Origin: Cyanodermella asteris
Lineage: Eukaryota; Ascomycota; Lecanoromycetes; Ostropales; Stictidaceae
Reading direction: 5' to 3'
Length of the DNA stretch: 64,000 bases
Assembly (NCBI GenBank): GCA_900618795.1
Contig: UYJD01000004.1
Coordinates: forward strand, 1,508,347-1,572,346
Part shown: positions 1 through 11,043 of the stretch, piece after piece
Position numbering within the stretch: the stretch's first letter is position 1
Layout: every line of letters starts with the position of its first letter
Notes under the pieces: model-generated
The model's database searches: none
Told to the model about the DNA's origin: nothing
Seen by the model: only the letters and a program-made list of their open reading frames with translations
Made by a program: the position numbers and the translations under genes

Positions 1-62
1 AGTGGGTTGACCTTGAGGGCGACGCTGATCATCATGTCGTTGGAGTATTTCGAAAGTTCCAT
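1..62 (-). CDS. Possible 5' end of a gene running off the left edge
   Basis: Reading leftwards from an ATG at 62-60 gives an open frame of 20 codons to the window edge, starting MELSKYSNDMMISVALKVNP. The composition looks like protein and the ATG has a purine-rich leader, so this may be the first exon of a gene on the minus strand. The product cannot be recognised from 20 residues. It would be divergent from ERG4, with about 430 bp between the two starts. Confidence 0.25.
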   Translation of the reverse strand, partial: MELSKYSNDMMISVALKVNP

Positions 63-488
63 TCATCCTTCCCCTGTTTTCTACCTTGGTCCTCTCGAAA
101 GGGGTCGACGCGTGCCTGGAAGTTCTCAACCCAGTCTTCGATCGCACAACCCTGGTATGCTCAGCTAAGCACGGCAAACAGTTGAGACTCTGGCCGCCGC
201 CGCGCCAGACATGGCTGTAGCCGCAGTACTTTGCGAGGACCCACCGCTGAACAGCATCAACATATACCTTACGAGATATACGAAGCAGAAGCCCACGATG
301 AATGCAGACGGCACACCCACTGGCGGAGGTCGAATGCGGAGACTAGTACGAGTTCGGACGTACAGACTTGTCGCAATGACATAAGCGATTTGCCCGACAC
401 TCTATTTTATCTTTAATCTCCCCGGCGCGTTCCCCTACGATGCGCGTTCTTACGACAAATTGGACGTCTTGCACGCCATCTGTTCAAA
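63..488. other. Intergenic; upstream region of ERG4
   Basis: No gene seen. The only open frame here (231-416, plus) begins with TTG and has no recognisable protein character. The stretch probably holds the ERG4 promoter and, if the left-edge frame is real, a divergent promoter. Confidence 0.4.
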
Positions 489-2170
489 ATGACTCTCACG
501 CGCTCTCAAAGAGGCATCACGCCTCGGTAAGTCAGCCGAATAACGCGCAAATCCGCAGCTAACAAGAACAGCAAAACTGAGCACCCGGGCTTCGTCGAAA
601 CTCCCACGCGCCGCTCCACCCGATCCCGAAAGTCCCTGGCCGCCGAAGACGAGAACTCTCAGACCGCGTCCGAGAATGAGGATATTCCAAAAGATCGCGT
701 CGAGGTTCAAATACCAACCCGACAGACCAATGGCAAAGCCAATGGATCAGCAAAGCGCAAATCTACCGCCAACGAGGATGCCGCCAAAGAGCTGACAACA
801 CCACCCAAGCATTTCGAGTTCGGAGGCTCAATTGGAACAGGGGCGATGATGATTGGCTTTCCAGCACTCATGTACTACATGTGGATAGGAGCGACGTACT
901 ACGATGGCAAATTTCCAACCCGTAGGGAGGGCCAAAGCTTCGCCGACTTCTTCATCCACCTGGGCAACCTGGTGTATTTGGGTGCTTTTCCCCACCTACG
1001 GGCTTGGACCATTTACTGGACTTTCCTTGTTGTCCAAGTCGTGTTCTACATCTTCCTTCCTGGCATCTCCATCAAGGGTCGCCCACTCCCTCACCTTGGC
1101 GGCAAGAAGCTCGACTACTACTGCTCTGCAATGTGGTCCTTCTACACAACAATCGCACTGGCCGCAGGACTCCACGTGACAGGGCTTTTCAAGCTATACA
1201 CAATCTTGGACGAGTTCGGATCCCTCATGTCTGTGGCCATCATCTCCGGATTCATCGTGTCGATATATTGCTTCGTTTCTGCCCTCGCGCGCGGCCAACA
1301 GCTTCGAATGACTGGTTATCCTATTTACGATTTCTTCATGGGTGCGGAACTCAATCCGAGGCTGTTCGGAATTCTTGACTTGAAGATGTTCTTCGAAGTC
1401 CGCCTACCGTGGTTCATCCTGTTCCTTCTGTCTTGTGCCACAGCTACACGTCAATATGAGCAGGTTGGGTACGTATCCGGCGAGGTCGGGTTCATTATAA
1501 TGGCCCACTGGCTCTATGCGAATGCCTGCGCCAAAGCAGAACAGTCGATCGTGCCGACTTGGGACATGTATTACGAGAAGTTCGGTTTCATGCTCTGCTT
1601 CTGGAACATGGCTGGTGTCCCTCTGTCTTACTGTCATTGCACTTTGTACCTGGCCAACCATCACCCAGACGAGTACAAGTGGAACAGATTTGCCCTAGCC
1701 GGTCTCTACGTCGCGTACCTCTTCGTCTACTGGGTATGGGACACCTGCAACGGACAGAAGAACAGCTTCAGAGCCATGGAGCGCGGCAACTACATCAAAC
1801 GCAAGACTTTCCCGCAATTGCCATGGCAGGTTGTGGAGAACCCCAAGAAGATCAAGACCAGCACCGGAGACTCACTGCTGTGTGATGGATGGTATGGTAT
1901 GGCACGCAAGGTCCATTACACTTGTGATTTGTGGTTCGCGTTGAATTGGGGTTTGATCACGGGATTTGCGAGTCCATTCCCATGGTTTTACCCGGTGTTC
2001 TTCTTCTGCATGATCATCCACAGAGCGTCGAGAGACATCGAGCGATGCAGGGACAAGTACGGAGAGGCGTGGACGGAGTACGAGCGGCGTGTGCCATATC
2101 TTTTCATTCCGGTAAGTCCCTTGAACCGCATCTATATTGACTTTGCTGACATGTATAGTATGTCTTTTGA
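489..2170 (+). CDS. ERG4: Delta(24(28))-sterol reductase, last step of ergosterol synthesis
   Basis: Exons 489-526, 572-2111 and 2159-2170 give 529 residues. The enzyme reduces the C24(28) double bond with NADPH to make ergosterol, in the ER membrane. The first ~95 residues are a charged, low-complexity cytosolic tail starting [13 protein letters not shown]; the rest is a multi-spanning membrane protein. Family hallmarks are visible: [20 protein letters not shown], the [17 protein letters not shown] block, and the C-terminal sterol-reductase signature [20 protein letters not shown] followed by [20 protein letters not shown]. The last intron (47 nt, phase 0) leaves a 4-codon exon, so the protein ends LFIPYVF, matching the usual ERG4 end. 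Without that splice the frame would run into unrelated sequence. Both introns are canonical GTAAGT. Length fits the family (about 470-560). No defects seen. Confidence 0.93.
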
Positions 2171-2403
2171 TGTGACATGTATAATGTGCCTGCATTAGCG
2201 TCGTTCTAGGTCGAAAGTCGGAGCAGTATTGGATAATGTGGTATTCCAAAGATGGTGGGGGCTGGCTGAAACCACGGCCGACACACGAGAACCCCGCAAC
2301 GCGCATCGCGCACATGAGCGCCAGCGCAACCTAAACTGTACATAGTACTTCTAAAAGCACACACCGACTTGTTCTTTCTTCTTCAGATACCCTCTCACGA
2401 GAA
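2171..2403. other. Short spacer between ERG4 and the dienelactone hydrolase gene
   Basis: About 230 bp holding the ERG4 3' UTR and the next promoter. No further feature recognised. Confidence 0.4.
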
Positions 2404-3573
2404 ATGCTCATCAAAGAAAGCTTCCAAGATGTACCCACTACTGCTGGTGGCAATGGTTCCATGCGTACGTTTTGTCCCCGACAGGCGTACAAGATCGTGT
2501 GATTGACATCTGTGACCTGCGAAAAGGTATTTACCTTTTCCATCCTACCATCTCCGAATACCCACACGCGAAATTCCCTGGTGTTGTCGTCTTCTCCGAA
2601 ATCTACCAAGTCACCGGCCCCGTGGAGAGATTCTGCCGCCAGATCGTCGGTCACGGTTACATCGTCGCCGCGCCCTCCAGTTATCATGAATTTACTGGCC
2701 CCGAAGCCTTGAAGTACGATGGGCCCGGAACGGATGCAGGCAATGAGTGGAAGATAGCCAAGGTCAGTCTGCGTTTGGCATTGAGTGGGAGTCTCTCTCA
2801 TCCGATTTTCGGCGCATTTGTGTACTTTTTGTCGTTATCATCACAAAGCCAGAATCCCGACGAACGGGTTGTGCATGTCCAGTTTCTTCATTCATTGCAA
2901 GGGCCGCCAATCGACTCGAGCATGTCCACTTCCAACGTTCACCAAAACCCGCACCTCAATTGGATTCTAGACTCCACCTCGATGTGGTTTCCGGGCTTTA
3001 TTTCAAATCTTACAAAGTCCAAATATTCCTCCAATCCTCCCAGTCTGACATTCACAGAAACTCGCCGCCTACGACGAGGACGCCACCCTCTCGATCCAAA
3101 CCCTCCTCACCCTGCCCACCTGCACCGGCCGCCTCGGCGCCACCGGAATGTGCCTGGGCGGACACCTGGCCTACCGCTGCGCCCTGGACCCCCGCATCCT
3201 CGCGTCCGTCTGCTACTTTGCCACGGACCTGCACACGCACTCGCTCGGCGCCGGCAAGTCCGACGACAGCCTGGCGCGGGCGGCCGACATTGCGGGCGAA
3301 ATGGTGCTGATTTTCGGAAAGAGGGACACGCACGTGCCGCCGCGGGGGAGGGACCTGATTCGGAAGACGCTGCACGAGGCCGGGGTCAGGTTTAGTTGGT
3401 TCGAGCAGGCCGGGGCGCAGCACGCGTTCATCAGGGACGAGCTGAGCAAGGGGAGGTACGATCCGGCGGTGGCGGGGGTTTGTTGGGGCATGTTGGTGGA
3501 GTTGTTTGAGAGGGTGTTGAAGACGGATTTGGGGCCCAAGGTTGCCGAAGGGAAGTTGGAGCATGTTTGCTGA
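2404..3573 (+). CDS. Dienelactone hydrolase family alpha/beta hydrolase
   Basis: Exons 2404-2464, 2527-2762 and 3058-3573 give 270 residues, the normal size for fungal DLH-family proteins. The first intron splits an Arg codon so that the product reads SMRIYLFHPTISEY, the usual start of the fold. Catalytic triad candidates are the Cys in GATGMCLGG, the Asp in FGKRDTHVP and the His in GAQHAF. The family hydrolyses dienelactones or related esters; the true substrate is unknown and the enzyme is probably cytosolic (no signal peptide). The second intron is unusually long here (295 nt), but joining KIAK directly to KLAAYDEDATL restores the family sequence, so I trust it. Codon use becomes strongly GC-rich in exon 3. 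Confidence 0.88.
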
Positions 3574-4176
3574 AGGAGGTACTCGCAGGCCTGGAATATG
3601 CTCACGTGGTGTTTTGTGTTGGAATTTCACCGAACGAAGACCTGGTTACAGAACGACCTCTGCTCCATGTAGGACGAACGAATGAATGAACGAACTTGAT
3701 GAAAACTGAGCTAGGCTTCCGATCGAACATTGCTTTTACGTTTCAGATGTGGCACATATTGTGACTTGCGGCCACCCGTCAAACTTCGCTCTACGATCGA
3801 CGGTATGTAGTTTTGAATCCATTGCTAATGTCATTATCGCTAACAAAATACTGAGTGTGGTGCCAATCAGCCAACAGAGCTGACTGAACAATGGTTCCTC
3901 TTACGTGCACGTTCAAGACCTGCTCGTCTACCATCTGCCCTTGGAGCTATGCTCCGGGCGCCCTTCACGACCATGTTCGAATTCCACCCGTGCCGACTTC
4001 ACCATGACAATCAAGAAGGCAAAGACGAAGCAGCCGACGAAAGCTTGCTAAGCAATCTTCCAACGACTCATTACCCGCCACCGCGGTCGGGGTCTGCCTT
4101 CGTACGGGAAGCGGCCTCGGTGATCGAGTAACGAAACAGAGCCTGCGCCACGAACATTCATCTCTAAATCACCCGT
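3574..4176. other. Intergenic between two convergent genes
   Basis: About 600 bp of 3' flanking sequence. A 60-codon open frame at 3949-4131 (plus) resembles no protein I know. Nothing else seen. Confidence 0.4.
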
Positions 4177-5021
4177 CTAGGGCAAAGTCTTGGGCTTGGG
4201 CGTGCCCTCGGTCTTTTTCTCGTTGTCTGATTTTGGCTCCTCGATCTTCTTCCCGTCCTTTTTCGCCTGCTTCTTCTCGCGCTCGTGCAGGTGCTCCTCG
4301 CGTTCCTTCATTCGTTGCTCCTCGGCAGCGATCATGTCTTTCCACTGATCTTCACCGGCATAGCTCTCCTTGTGTACCTGCTGCTCGATCAAGCGTTTGT
4401 GTGTCGGGTCGTTGGGATCCAAAATCTTTCTCGTCTCGAATCGGCCGGATCCTTTTCGCTGGTCACTGATTTCGAAGGCGGCAGTCAAAATAAGGACAGC
4501 AACCGTCAATCCTTGGGCATACACACGGGCCTGGACGAGCTTCTGGGCACCGGTGAGGTACGGGTCTCGGCCGACAATTGCTAGGGCAGCAGCCATTGAT
4601 GCAACCCAGGATCCACCAACTATTCCATATCTGTTTTCCCGACCCCAATCCATGAAACGCTCTGTGGGTGTTTTGGAGGCCTCAACGGCTCTTCGTTGTC
4701 TTTCCGTATCATCGAGGTAGTCCTGCTCGCCCGTCCGCGACTGCTCGAATTTTCGCGAGTAGCGGTCCGCCCAGATGATTGAGCCAAATGTAGCGGAAGA
4801 TGTGACAAGGAATGCTCGGAGAGGAAGGGTCAAGCTTCGGAATGCGGGATATCTCACGGTGGCTGCGTAGACGCCAACGAGCCCGAGTCCGAGTCCAGCG
4901 GCGCCACCGAGCGCACCGCCCTGGAGAGTGGCACTAGACAATTATTAGACAGACTGGAGTCCATTGCACACTGTACTCACTTATAATGCGCTTGCTCCTC
5001 TTCCTTCGTGAGGATCTTCAT
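4177..5021 (-). CDS. RCF2: Respiratory supercomplex factor 2, HIG1-domain mitochondrial protein
   Basis: Exons 5021-4981 and 4933-4177 give 265 residues. RCF2 sits in the mitochondrial inner membrane and helps attach and regulate cytochrome c oxidase in respiratory supercomplexes. The first exon encodes only 13 residues plus two bases, reading MKILTKEEEQAHY, which is the conserved RCF2 start; the 47-nt intron then joins to NATLQGGALGGAAG. Two N-terminal membrane segments are followed by a HIG1-like region near residues 95-160 (FMDWGRENRYGIVGGSW, then a YLTGAQKLVQARVYAQG loop and a hydrophobic segment). The C-terminus is a long, highly charged Lys/Glu tail predicted to be helical or disordered. 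The start in exon 1 is preferred to the frame that opens inside the intron. Confidence 0.9.
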
Positions 5022-7129
5022 GCTGCTGAGTGCTGTGACAGCTTGCGATTCGGCTGCAGGATGACGCTTCGGAGGACTGATAAGCTTCGACTTGCCAAGG
5101 AGCAGATCAACTGCCGCCGACTATGTAATACAGGAAGAGGGCGCCGACGACGATTCGAGCACGGTTTTCAAGGACGTATACGAGGTAGGACAGATCAAAG
5201 CGACAACGGAGGTAGGTAGCTCAGCGGCGGGAAAAGTCGTGAGCTGCTGGTCATGTGCAGGATTGCTAAGGAAAATGGAATTTGAGAATAGCTTGCTTCG
5301 GATGCGCTCCGAATCTATCATGACCCGCTCTCACGTCATAGAATCCTTGTCGGCTGTGCGGAGACGGCCGGCCGACCTTCACTACTTCGGGGGCTTGGGG
5401 GGCTCGCTCCAGCGGTGCTGCCCCTTGAAACACCGTCAAGACCACCTAAGAAGACGTTCTTCGAGTCGAGCTGTTTTGAAGTTTAGCGGCCAGACTGGAG
5501 AACGACCATATTGAAGTCCCAGTGCGAGGCTCACGTGAGCGACCACTTATTGCGTTTTTCCGCGGATGCCCACATCCCGTCAGACTTACGAACTGTAGTG
5601 AATTCCTGTCTTGCATCCCAGTCCAGCGGTTGCGGGTGGAAGTCATTTTGAAGCAATGGTGCTCGTGCGTCCGGTAAAAGCACCCTAACTCTTCCCGAGA
5701 CAAGTCGTGTGGCCGAAATGCGATTCTGGCATGGAGGAATTGATTGACAGACACGATCATTGGCCCATAGGGCCATGGCGCATCCTGAATGTCAGACCAA
5801 ATTGACCAGGTGTACAGTGCTACTTAATTTGAGTACCACATATCTCTTGATCATTCAGCCCTTTGTACGTCGGTGCAGAATTTTTGCGTAGATATAACAA
5901 AAGTGACAATGCAATCAATTCCGCAGCATGCTCACGAGTGACACGACGAGCCCTCGAAGGTTCCATGGCTGGTATCAAGAGCAGCGAGCACGGAAAAAGA
6001 AAACTTCAATTGGGCCATGGTATGGCTTGACTGTGTTTTGAGTTGAACCACATAATCATCACCTCGACCGACTTCTTGGATTATCGGAGGCGCGCTGCTA
6101 AGGCGATCGCGCCGTACAGCTTCGCGGAGTAAAACTTAGCTCAAGACAGCCAAAAGTGCATAGCCGTCAGCTTGACAGAGCTCCAAGCCAGACGCAGAGA
6201 CATCATTCCGCTGATATCGTGAGGTCACCTTGATCGCTATCTCGAACACATGCTCACGCAGCCATATAAGAAGAAACACAAAGTAAAATGAGAGCTATTC
6301 ACGCAAACAATCTCGTAATTATGCCGAGCAAAGCTGAAGGTTCTGTCTGGACGGCTGGACGAATGATCGTGTCTAAGCCACTACAACAAGCTCGTACAAT
6401 TACCCCATCTGTTTCGACATGAAGCTCCCCGCGTTCACCATTAAGCTGCCGCAAGCCCCGTCGTCAGCATTCCTGGCCGCCCGTGTCGTGAAGCGTGGAT
6501 GCCATTGGCTTCAGCATCCTCATCGCTAATCCTGTTTGATATGCGAACGTATGAACCGCATGCCCAATAATCTGGCTCGATTGTACAGTATCGTGAGTGC
6601 AGGTGAACAGTGTGTAGATGCTAATCGGCGAGAGCAAGCACAAGCCTCATCAGAGCGATTCTGGTTCGTTGGCGTCCCACTAAGCAAGCGAGGCTCAGGA
6701 ACAGCGCCTCGGCGCAGGAACGGACGCCATCTTGTTGGCCGGCGCAGCCTACGATCGGCGCAACGTGTCAGAAATCGTTGGTCCTCCCTGCTTCATCTGT
6801 CATCGATCAGCCTCAAACGAGACCTTCTGTAACACGATCGATGTCGGTGTTCTAACCTCAAAACGCCTCCCCACCTTCGAGCCTCGTCCGAATATCGCAC
6901 GTCTGCGGTCAACATGCAACCACCTGACCCTTACGCCGACAGCGATACGCGATAGCCACGCTTTGTCAGCCTCGAACGTGGTTGCTGTAGCCGTTTCGGT
7001 CTGCCATCCCGACCAGCCGTTGACGCCCACGGCGCACATGCAGAGACCCTCCTTCATGCTGTACCGGCTGTACCACTCTCGTCCCTGATCTGACCGCGTG
7101 GCCCCAGATCCACACCTCCGTCGTCGGTC
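5022..7129. other. Long intergenic region, about 2.1 kb
   Basis: Upstream of both RCF2 (minus) and the EamA-like gene (plus). Several open frames of 60-200 codons occur on both strands (for example 6800-7405 minus, 6536-6832 plus), but none has a recognisable domain or convincing start and splice context. I see no repeat or RNA gene. It likely holds two promoters and untranslated sequence. Confidence 0.4.
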
Positions 7130-8170
7130 ATGGACGACGATACGCAACAGCCAAGCCGGGGCGTGCGCATTCCTGATACAAGTATTGGCGCTGCTGCTGT
7201 CACCGCACCCTCCGCCCTGCTTTCCGAATCTGTTGTTGCTGCTATGCCCTCGGCGTCTGGACGTGTGAAGGGACCCGAATCCTCCTCCTCCACCCTTCGT
7301 GAACGAAAGCCCCGGGATGGGAATGTGAAGAGTTGGACAAAGAACGATACAAAGTCGGCGCCCGCGCAGGTCGATGGACCCGACGACGACTACGACCAAC
7401 AGCATACTATGCCGACCCTGGCGCCATCGGAGACAGGCACTCCCAACCCCAAATGGATTGCCCTTGCGCTTTTCAGCGGTGCCTTTGCGGCCATGAACGG
7501 TGTTTTTGCAAAACTGTGCGTACTTGCCGAGGATGATTCCTACCCAGCTTTGCCTCTGTTGTGTTCGAGGGTGGTCCTCGTGATATGATTATGCGTTGTG
7601 CTATGGGTCGAAGCCTTTTGTTACCACGGACCCTTACTGATGCCCCACAGAACAACCTCCGAGAATACCGTATCGCTTGCCACCTACCTGGTTGGTCTGC
7701 TCTCGTTTGTAGATAAAGACCTCCTCACGATTCTCCTCCGCGCGGGCTTCTTCGGTCTCAACATTGCCTCTAACGCTGTTATGTGGATATTGTTCACCCG
7801 AGCCCTCACATCTCACCCCTCTACGACCAAAGTCTCCGTTGTCAACACATCGGCGAACTTCACCATCACTGCCATCATGGGATCACTTGTGTTTGGCGAA
7901 GCTGTCGGCGGGATCGGGGGCATTCTCGGAATTGTCCTGCTGGTCGGTGGTTGCGTTGTCCTTGGAGCCGAAGAGAAAAAGGACAAGCAAGACGTGATTG
8001 TAGCCGTCGATGCCGAAGCCGCGGAGGAACTACTGAACGAGGCCGACGAGCCAATCGACGCTTTGATCGACCTGGAGGACGAAGTCAAGAACTTGGACCG
8101 AGGGAGGCCGCGAACGCGCACAGCCATTTTGGAGGGGACCGAGTCTGAAGAGGACCTGGTCGAACTTTGA
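7130..8170 (+). CDS. EamA/TMEM42-like small membrane protein (drug/metabolite transporter superfamily)
   Basis: Exons 7130-7515 and 7651-8170 give 301 residues; the 135-nt intron is phase 2 and joins NGVFAKL to TTSENTVSLATYLVG. Residues 1-105 are a disordered, Ser/Pro/Ala-rich tail. Then follow about four or five hydrophobic segments: WIALALFSGAFAAMNGVFAK, a pair around LLRAGFFGLNIASNAVMWIL, ANFTITAIMGSLVFGEAV and GGILGIVLLVGGCVVLG. This is half of a DMT fold, as in TMEM42. The C-terminal ~75 residues are acidic and cytosolic-looking. Transported substrate unknown. The start codon is the first ATG of the open frame; a shorter start inside the disordered tail cannot be excluded. Confidence 0.8.
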
Positions 8171-9122
8171 GACGCACCTTTCATTTACCGAAAATCGAGG
8201 CTACGACGATCACGACACTGCAAGCATTGAACCGCAACTTGATGGATAAAGCTTGCGATTGCGCAAGTAAGGCATGGAGAGAATGGGTTGGTTTTGCATT
8301 CACGATACCCCGTTGCGCTGGAGCAACAGTGCACCATGTTTAGAGCTCGGGCAGCATAGCATCAATTGTATGTCATGATGCTTTCTCTGTAATCCATTGC
8401 TGTTCGTATAGTTCGAGATTTATTGGCTCAGCATTGAGACAGTGTGCTGCGCAGTGCGCAACCGAAAATTGACAGGGATCGCCGGAAATCGATTAGTAGA
8501 CGAGATGCTGACTACACTGCTGGAAGCAGCAGCCGCAATGTTCTGTCCATACCTACATGTCTGTTCCTGGCGCAAGCCATTAATGATGGAGGCCGGTCAA
8601 ATGCCTCTACTCACAAACAACACGTATACTTACTCTCGTCAAAGCGCACGCATCAAAATCAGCACCGAGCTAAGTGAACGGCCAATGCACAAACAGGGAT
8701 CTGCCTCTATCATCACCTGCATCAAATCTGAGTGTACAGCCGAGCAGCCAACGAGGCACTCGCTTCAGGACCCACCTTGGTAACCACGAAGACAGCTAGA
8801 GCAAGACTAGTGTGGAGTTCATCAACGCAAACTTAAAGCGTAGACAAGCGTAATAAAGGTGGAATACGTTCACAAACGACCCCTCGAAGAAAGAAGCGAA
8901 TATCAGCAGGTGAAATGAGACTCCATTGTGGCAAGCGCATTTCAAGTGATCGTCATCATTAGTTGACTGCCTTAGGATGCAGACGCAGTGCAAGCCATAA
9001 TCGCTCCGAGATTTCCTTCGTCCAGTCACCGCCCTTCCGACGTTCAAGTTCAAGTGCTTGTAGACAAAGACCCGAGTGATCGCGAACCGGCGATGCGGGT
9101 ATCATTCATGCTAAGCAACCGC
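8171..9122. other. Intergenic between two convergent genes
   Basis: About 950 bp. Open frames at 8442-8783 (plus) and 8796-9053 (minus) show no protein-like character or known domain. Probably 3' UTRs and spacer. Confidence 0.4.
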
Positions 9123-9849
9123 TTAGCAGCAACGCTCTGAGCAGCCACAGCCGCAGCAGTCGCATCCACAGTATTCACCACCACGAAGGTTGAGAGTCGG
9201 CTGGGGCTGAGACTTCTACAGCCAAATAGTTAGCTGTCTGCGTTCCCACATGTCCAACCGCGTATTGTACAAGTTAAGAGCACCCCAAAACACCAGCCCA
9301 AAATACCACACTCAAACGCCATCCCGGGTTCTTATCAAAATTGACCATATGCTTGCCCAAAGCCAGGGGAGGTTGCAAAAGCTCGTTGATTTGGATGGGA
9401 AGCCGCGCTCCGGATCGACAAGGGTCGACTGGTAGACCCTCGAGGCACAGAAAGGGTCGATAGCGGTTTAGCGACCTGGGTCCTTTGCTGAGTCTCCGGG
9501 GGGCCTTCCTAACAACATCTTTCGCTGCACCTGCAGCCGCAAGCATTGCAGTTGCAGCCTTGACGAGCGCCAGCACGACGGCCGCCGCGCAGCGTCAAGT
9601 TCATATCATCACCCTGGGTGCGAGAGTTCTATAGTACACGAGGTCTGTCTCAGCTCAGCTCCCATTGGGAATTGCATACCATCAGGGCTGGCTTCGAGGA
9701 CTTCTCCTTTGAGGGGCCAAAACAAACGCGCAAAAGAGAAGATCAAGACGTACCGGCTGCTCGGTGACAACGCCGTTGGCGGGCTGCGAAGTCATGGGCT
9801 TGGCAGCAATGGGCTGCATGCGGACGGGCTGCTGAGTAGGGGGAGACAT
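9123..9849 (-). CDS. Small cysteine-rich protein with two alternative last exons
   Basis: Exon 1 is 9849-9754 (32 codons, Pro/Gln-rich, starting MSPPTQQPVRMQPIAAKP). It ends in phase 0 at a GTACGT donor. A 27-nt microexon at 9706-9680 (EKSSKPALM) is flanked by good signals and a 47-nt intron. Last exon A (9613-9509) reads GDDMNLTLRGGRR and ends GCNCNACGCRCSERCC-stop. A second terminal exon B (9215-9123) has a strong acceptor with a CTAAC branch site 15 nt before it, is also phase 0, and reads KSQPQPTLNLRGGEY then CGCDCCGCGCSERCC-stop. The product is therefore ~65-75 residues with one of two related Cys tails. The CXC spacing suggests metal binding (metallothionein-like) or a CYSTM-like membrane tail; neither is proven. 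No paralogous first exon lies between A and B. Length is below usual gene-finder limits. Confidence 0.72.
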
Positions 9850-9905
9850 TGTGATATGGAGGTGATTGGAGTTGTAGGTTGACTTTGTGGAGGAAAGTAG
9901 AGCAG

Positions 9906-9988
9906 CTGTCGAGACGGTGTCAGCGAGGCCGAGATAGTGGCAGAACTTGAGGCAGAGACAGAAGTCAGGCCCGAAGGTTAAGACTTAC
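9906..9988 (-). other. Probable 5' UTR intron of the cysteine-rich gene
   Basis: On the minus strand a GTAAGT donor at 9988-9983 and a pyrimidine-rich acceptor ending CGACAG at 9906 define an 83-nt intron that lies 57 bases before the ATG at 9849. It contains CTGAC-type branch candidates. Leader introns are common in highly expressed fungal genes. Confidence 0.5.
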
Positions 9989-10080
9989 GTTGATGCTTGC
10001 AGGTCAAGGATGCGTTGTGGTTGATGCTTGACGAAATGGTGGGACGAGGGGTGGAAGAAGTCAAGCAGGGACAGGGCGGA

Positions 10081-10086
10081 TTATAA
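10081..10086 (-). promoter_or_regulatory. Candidate TATA element of the cysteine-rich gene
   Basis: TTATAA about 230 bp upstream of the ATG and about 90 bp upstream of the leader intron donor. The distance is reasonable for a gene with a spliced leader, but only position and sequence support it. Confidence 0.3.
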
Positions 10087-11043
10087 GGGATGCGCCGTTT
10101 GACAAGGACAACAAACCGGAGTCAGGCGGTCTGCGCGAGCCTGGATTCAGGTCGCTCCTTCTCTTGTGGCGGGGTGAAGCGTGAGTAGTGCTCAAGACCA
10201 TCTATCGGGCAGGCGCAACCAGCGGTCGACTTCACCCCAGCGACCACTTACAGCTGGCTCCACCAGCAGTTGACAGCCTCTCCCGGCGTATCTGGCTGGC
10301 TGGAATCAGGGAAATCCGGTTTCTTGTGGGTGCATTGCTGATAACTCGACGCCAACGTCATTGCAGTGCACGCCACAGCCAATCGAGACGCTCGCTGGCG
10401 TGGCGTGACTGGGATGGCTTCTGCTACACAGCGCGGCAGGATCTGCTGGCAGCGGGAAAATGCTGTCTAGTCGGTGGAGCTCTCGTCACATCTGCCGGCC
10501 GCCGTTGAGGGTCGAAGACCAAGCATGAGGATGTGGAAGTGTTGATGAAGTTCCGATTGCCATTCTGGGCGCATACAATTGTCAATTCGCATCTCGACAG
10601 GTCTGGGGAAATGGCGCAATACTGGGACCAACTTTCCTGATACAGGCCTGTCTCAGCACTTGCTAGCGGTTCGCCAAGCTGCAATGAAGCGTCGACGTAC
10701 AGGATCAGCATGTCACCGACATCGAGCCGACTTGTGCGATGATGTCATATTCTTGTTGCGACCAAGTTTCAGAAGTCGTTTCGCAGACCCTTTCTCACCA
10801 ACTTATCTAGGCAGACACCCAAGACAAATCCGATGCATCTCTGCGGCTTCATGTGGGAGTAATTTGAGCAGGCATGCAGGTAATTCAAGTTGGACGTGCT
10901 CAATGACCGTGAGCCGGTTTGTGGTGCTAAAAGATGATAATCGCCAAATTCTTACCAACTTTGCTTGCTTGACTGACTCATGTACTATTTATTTCTTATC
11001 ATCATCGTTGACAGAACAGAGAGCGCTTCGTTCTCATGGACAT
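10087..11043. other. Intergenic region, no gene recognised
   Basis: Upstream of the cysteine-rich gene and downstream of the MFS transporter. A 272-codon open frame at 10579-11397 (plus) overlaps the 3' end of the transporter on the opposite strand and has random-looking composition, so I do not call it. Confidence 0.4.
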
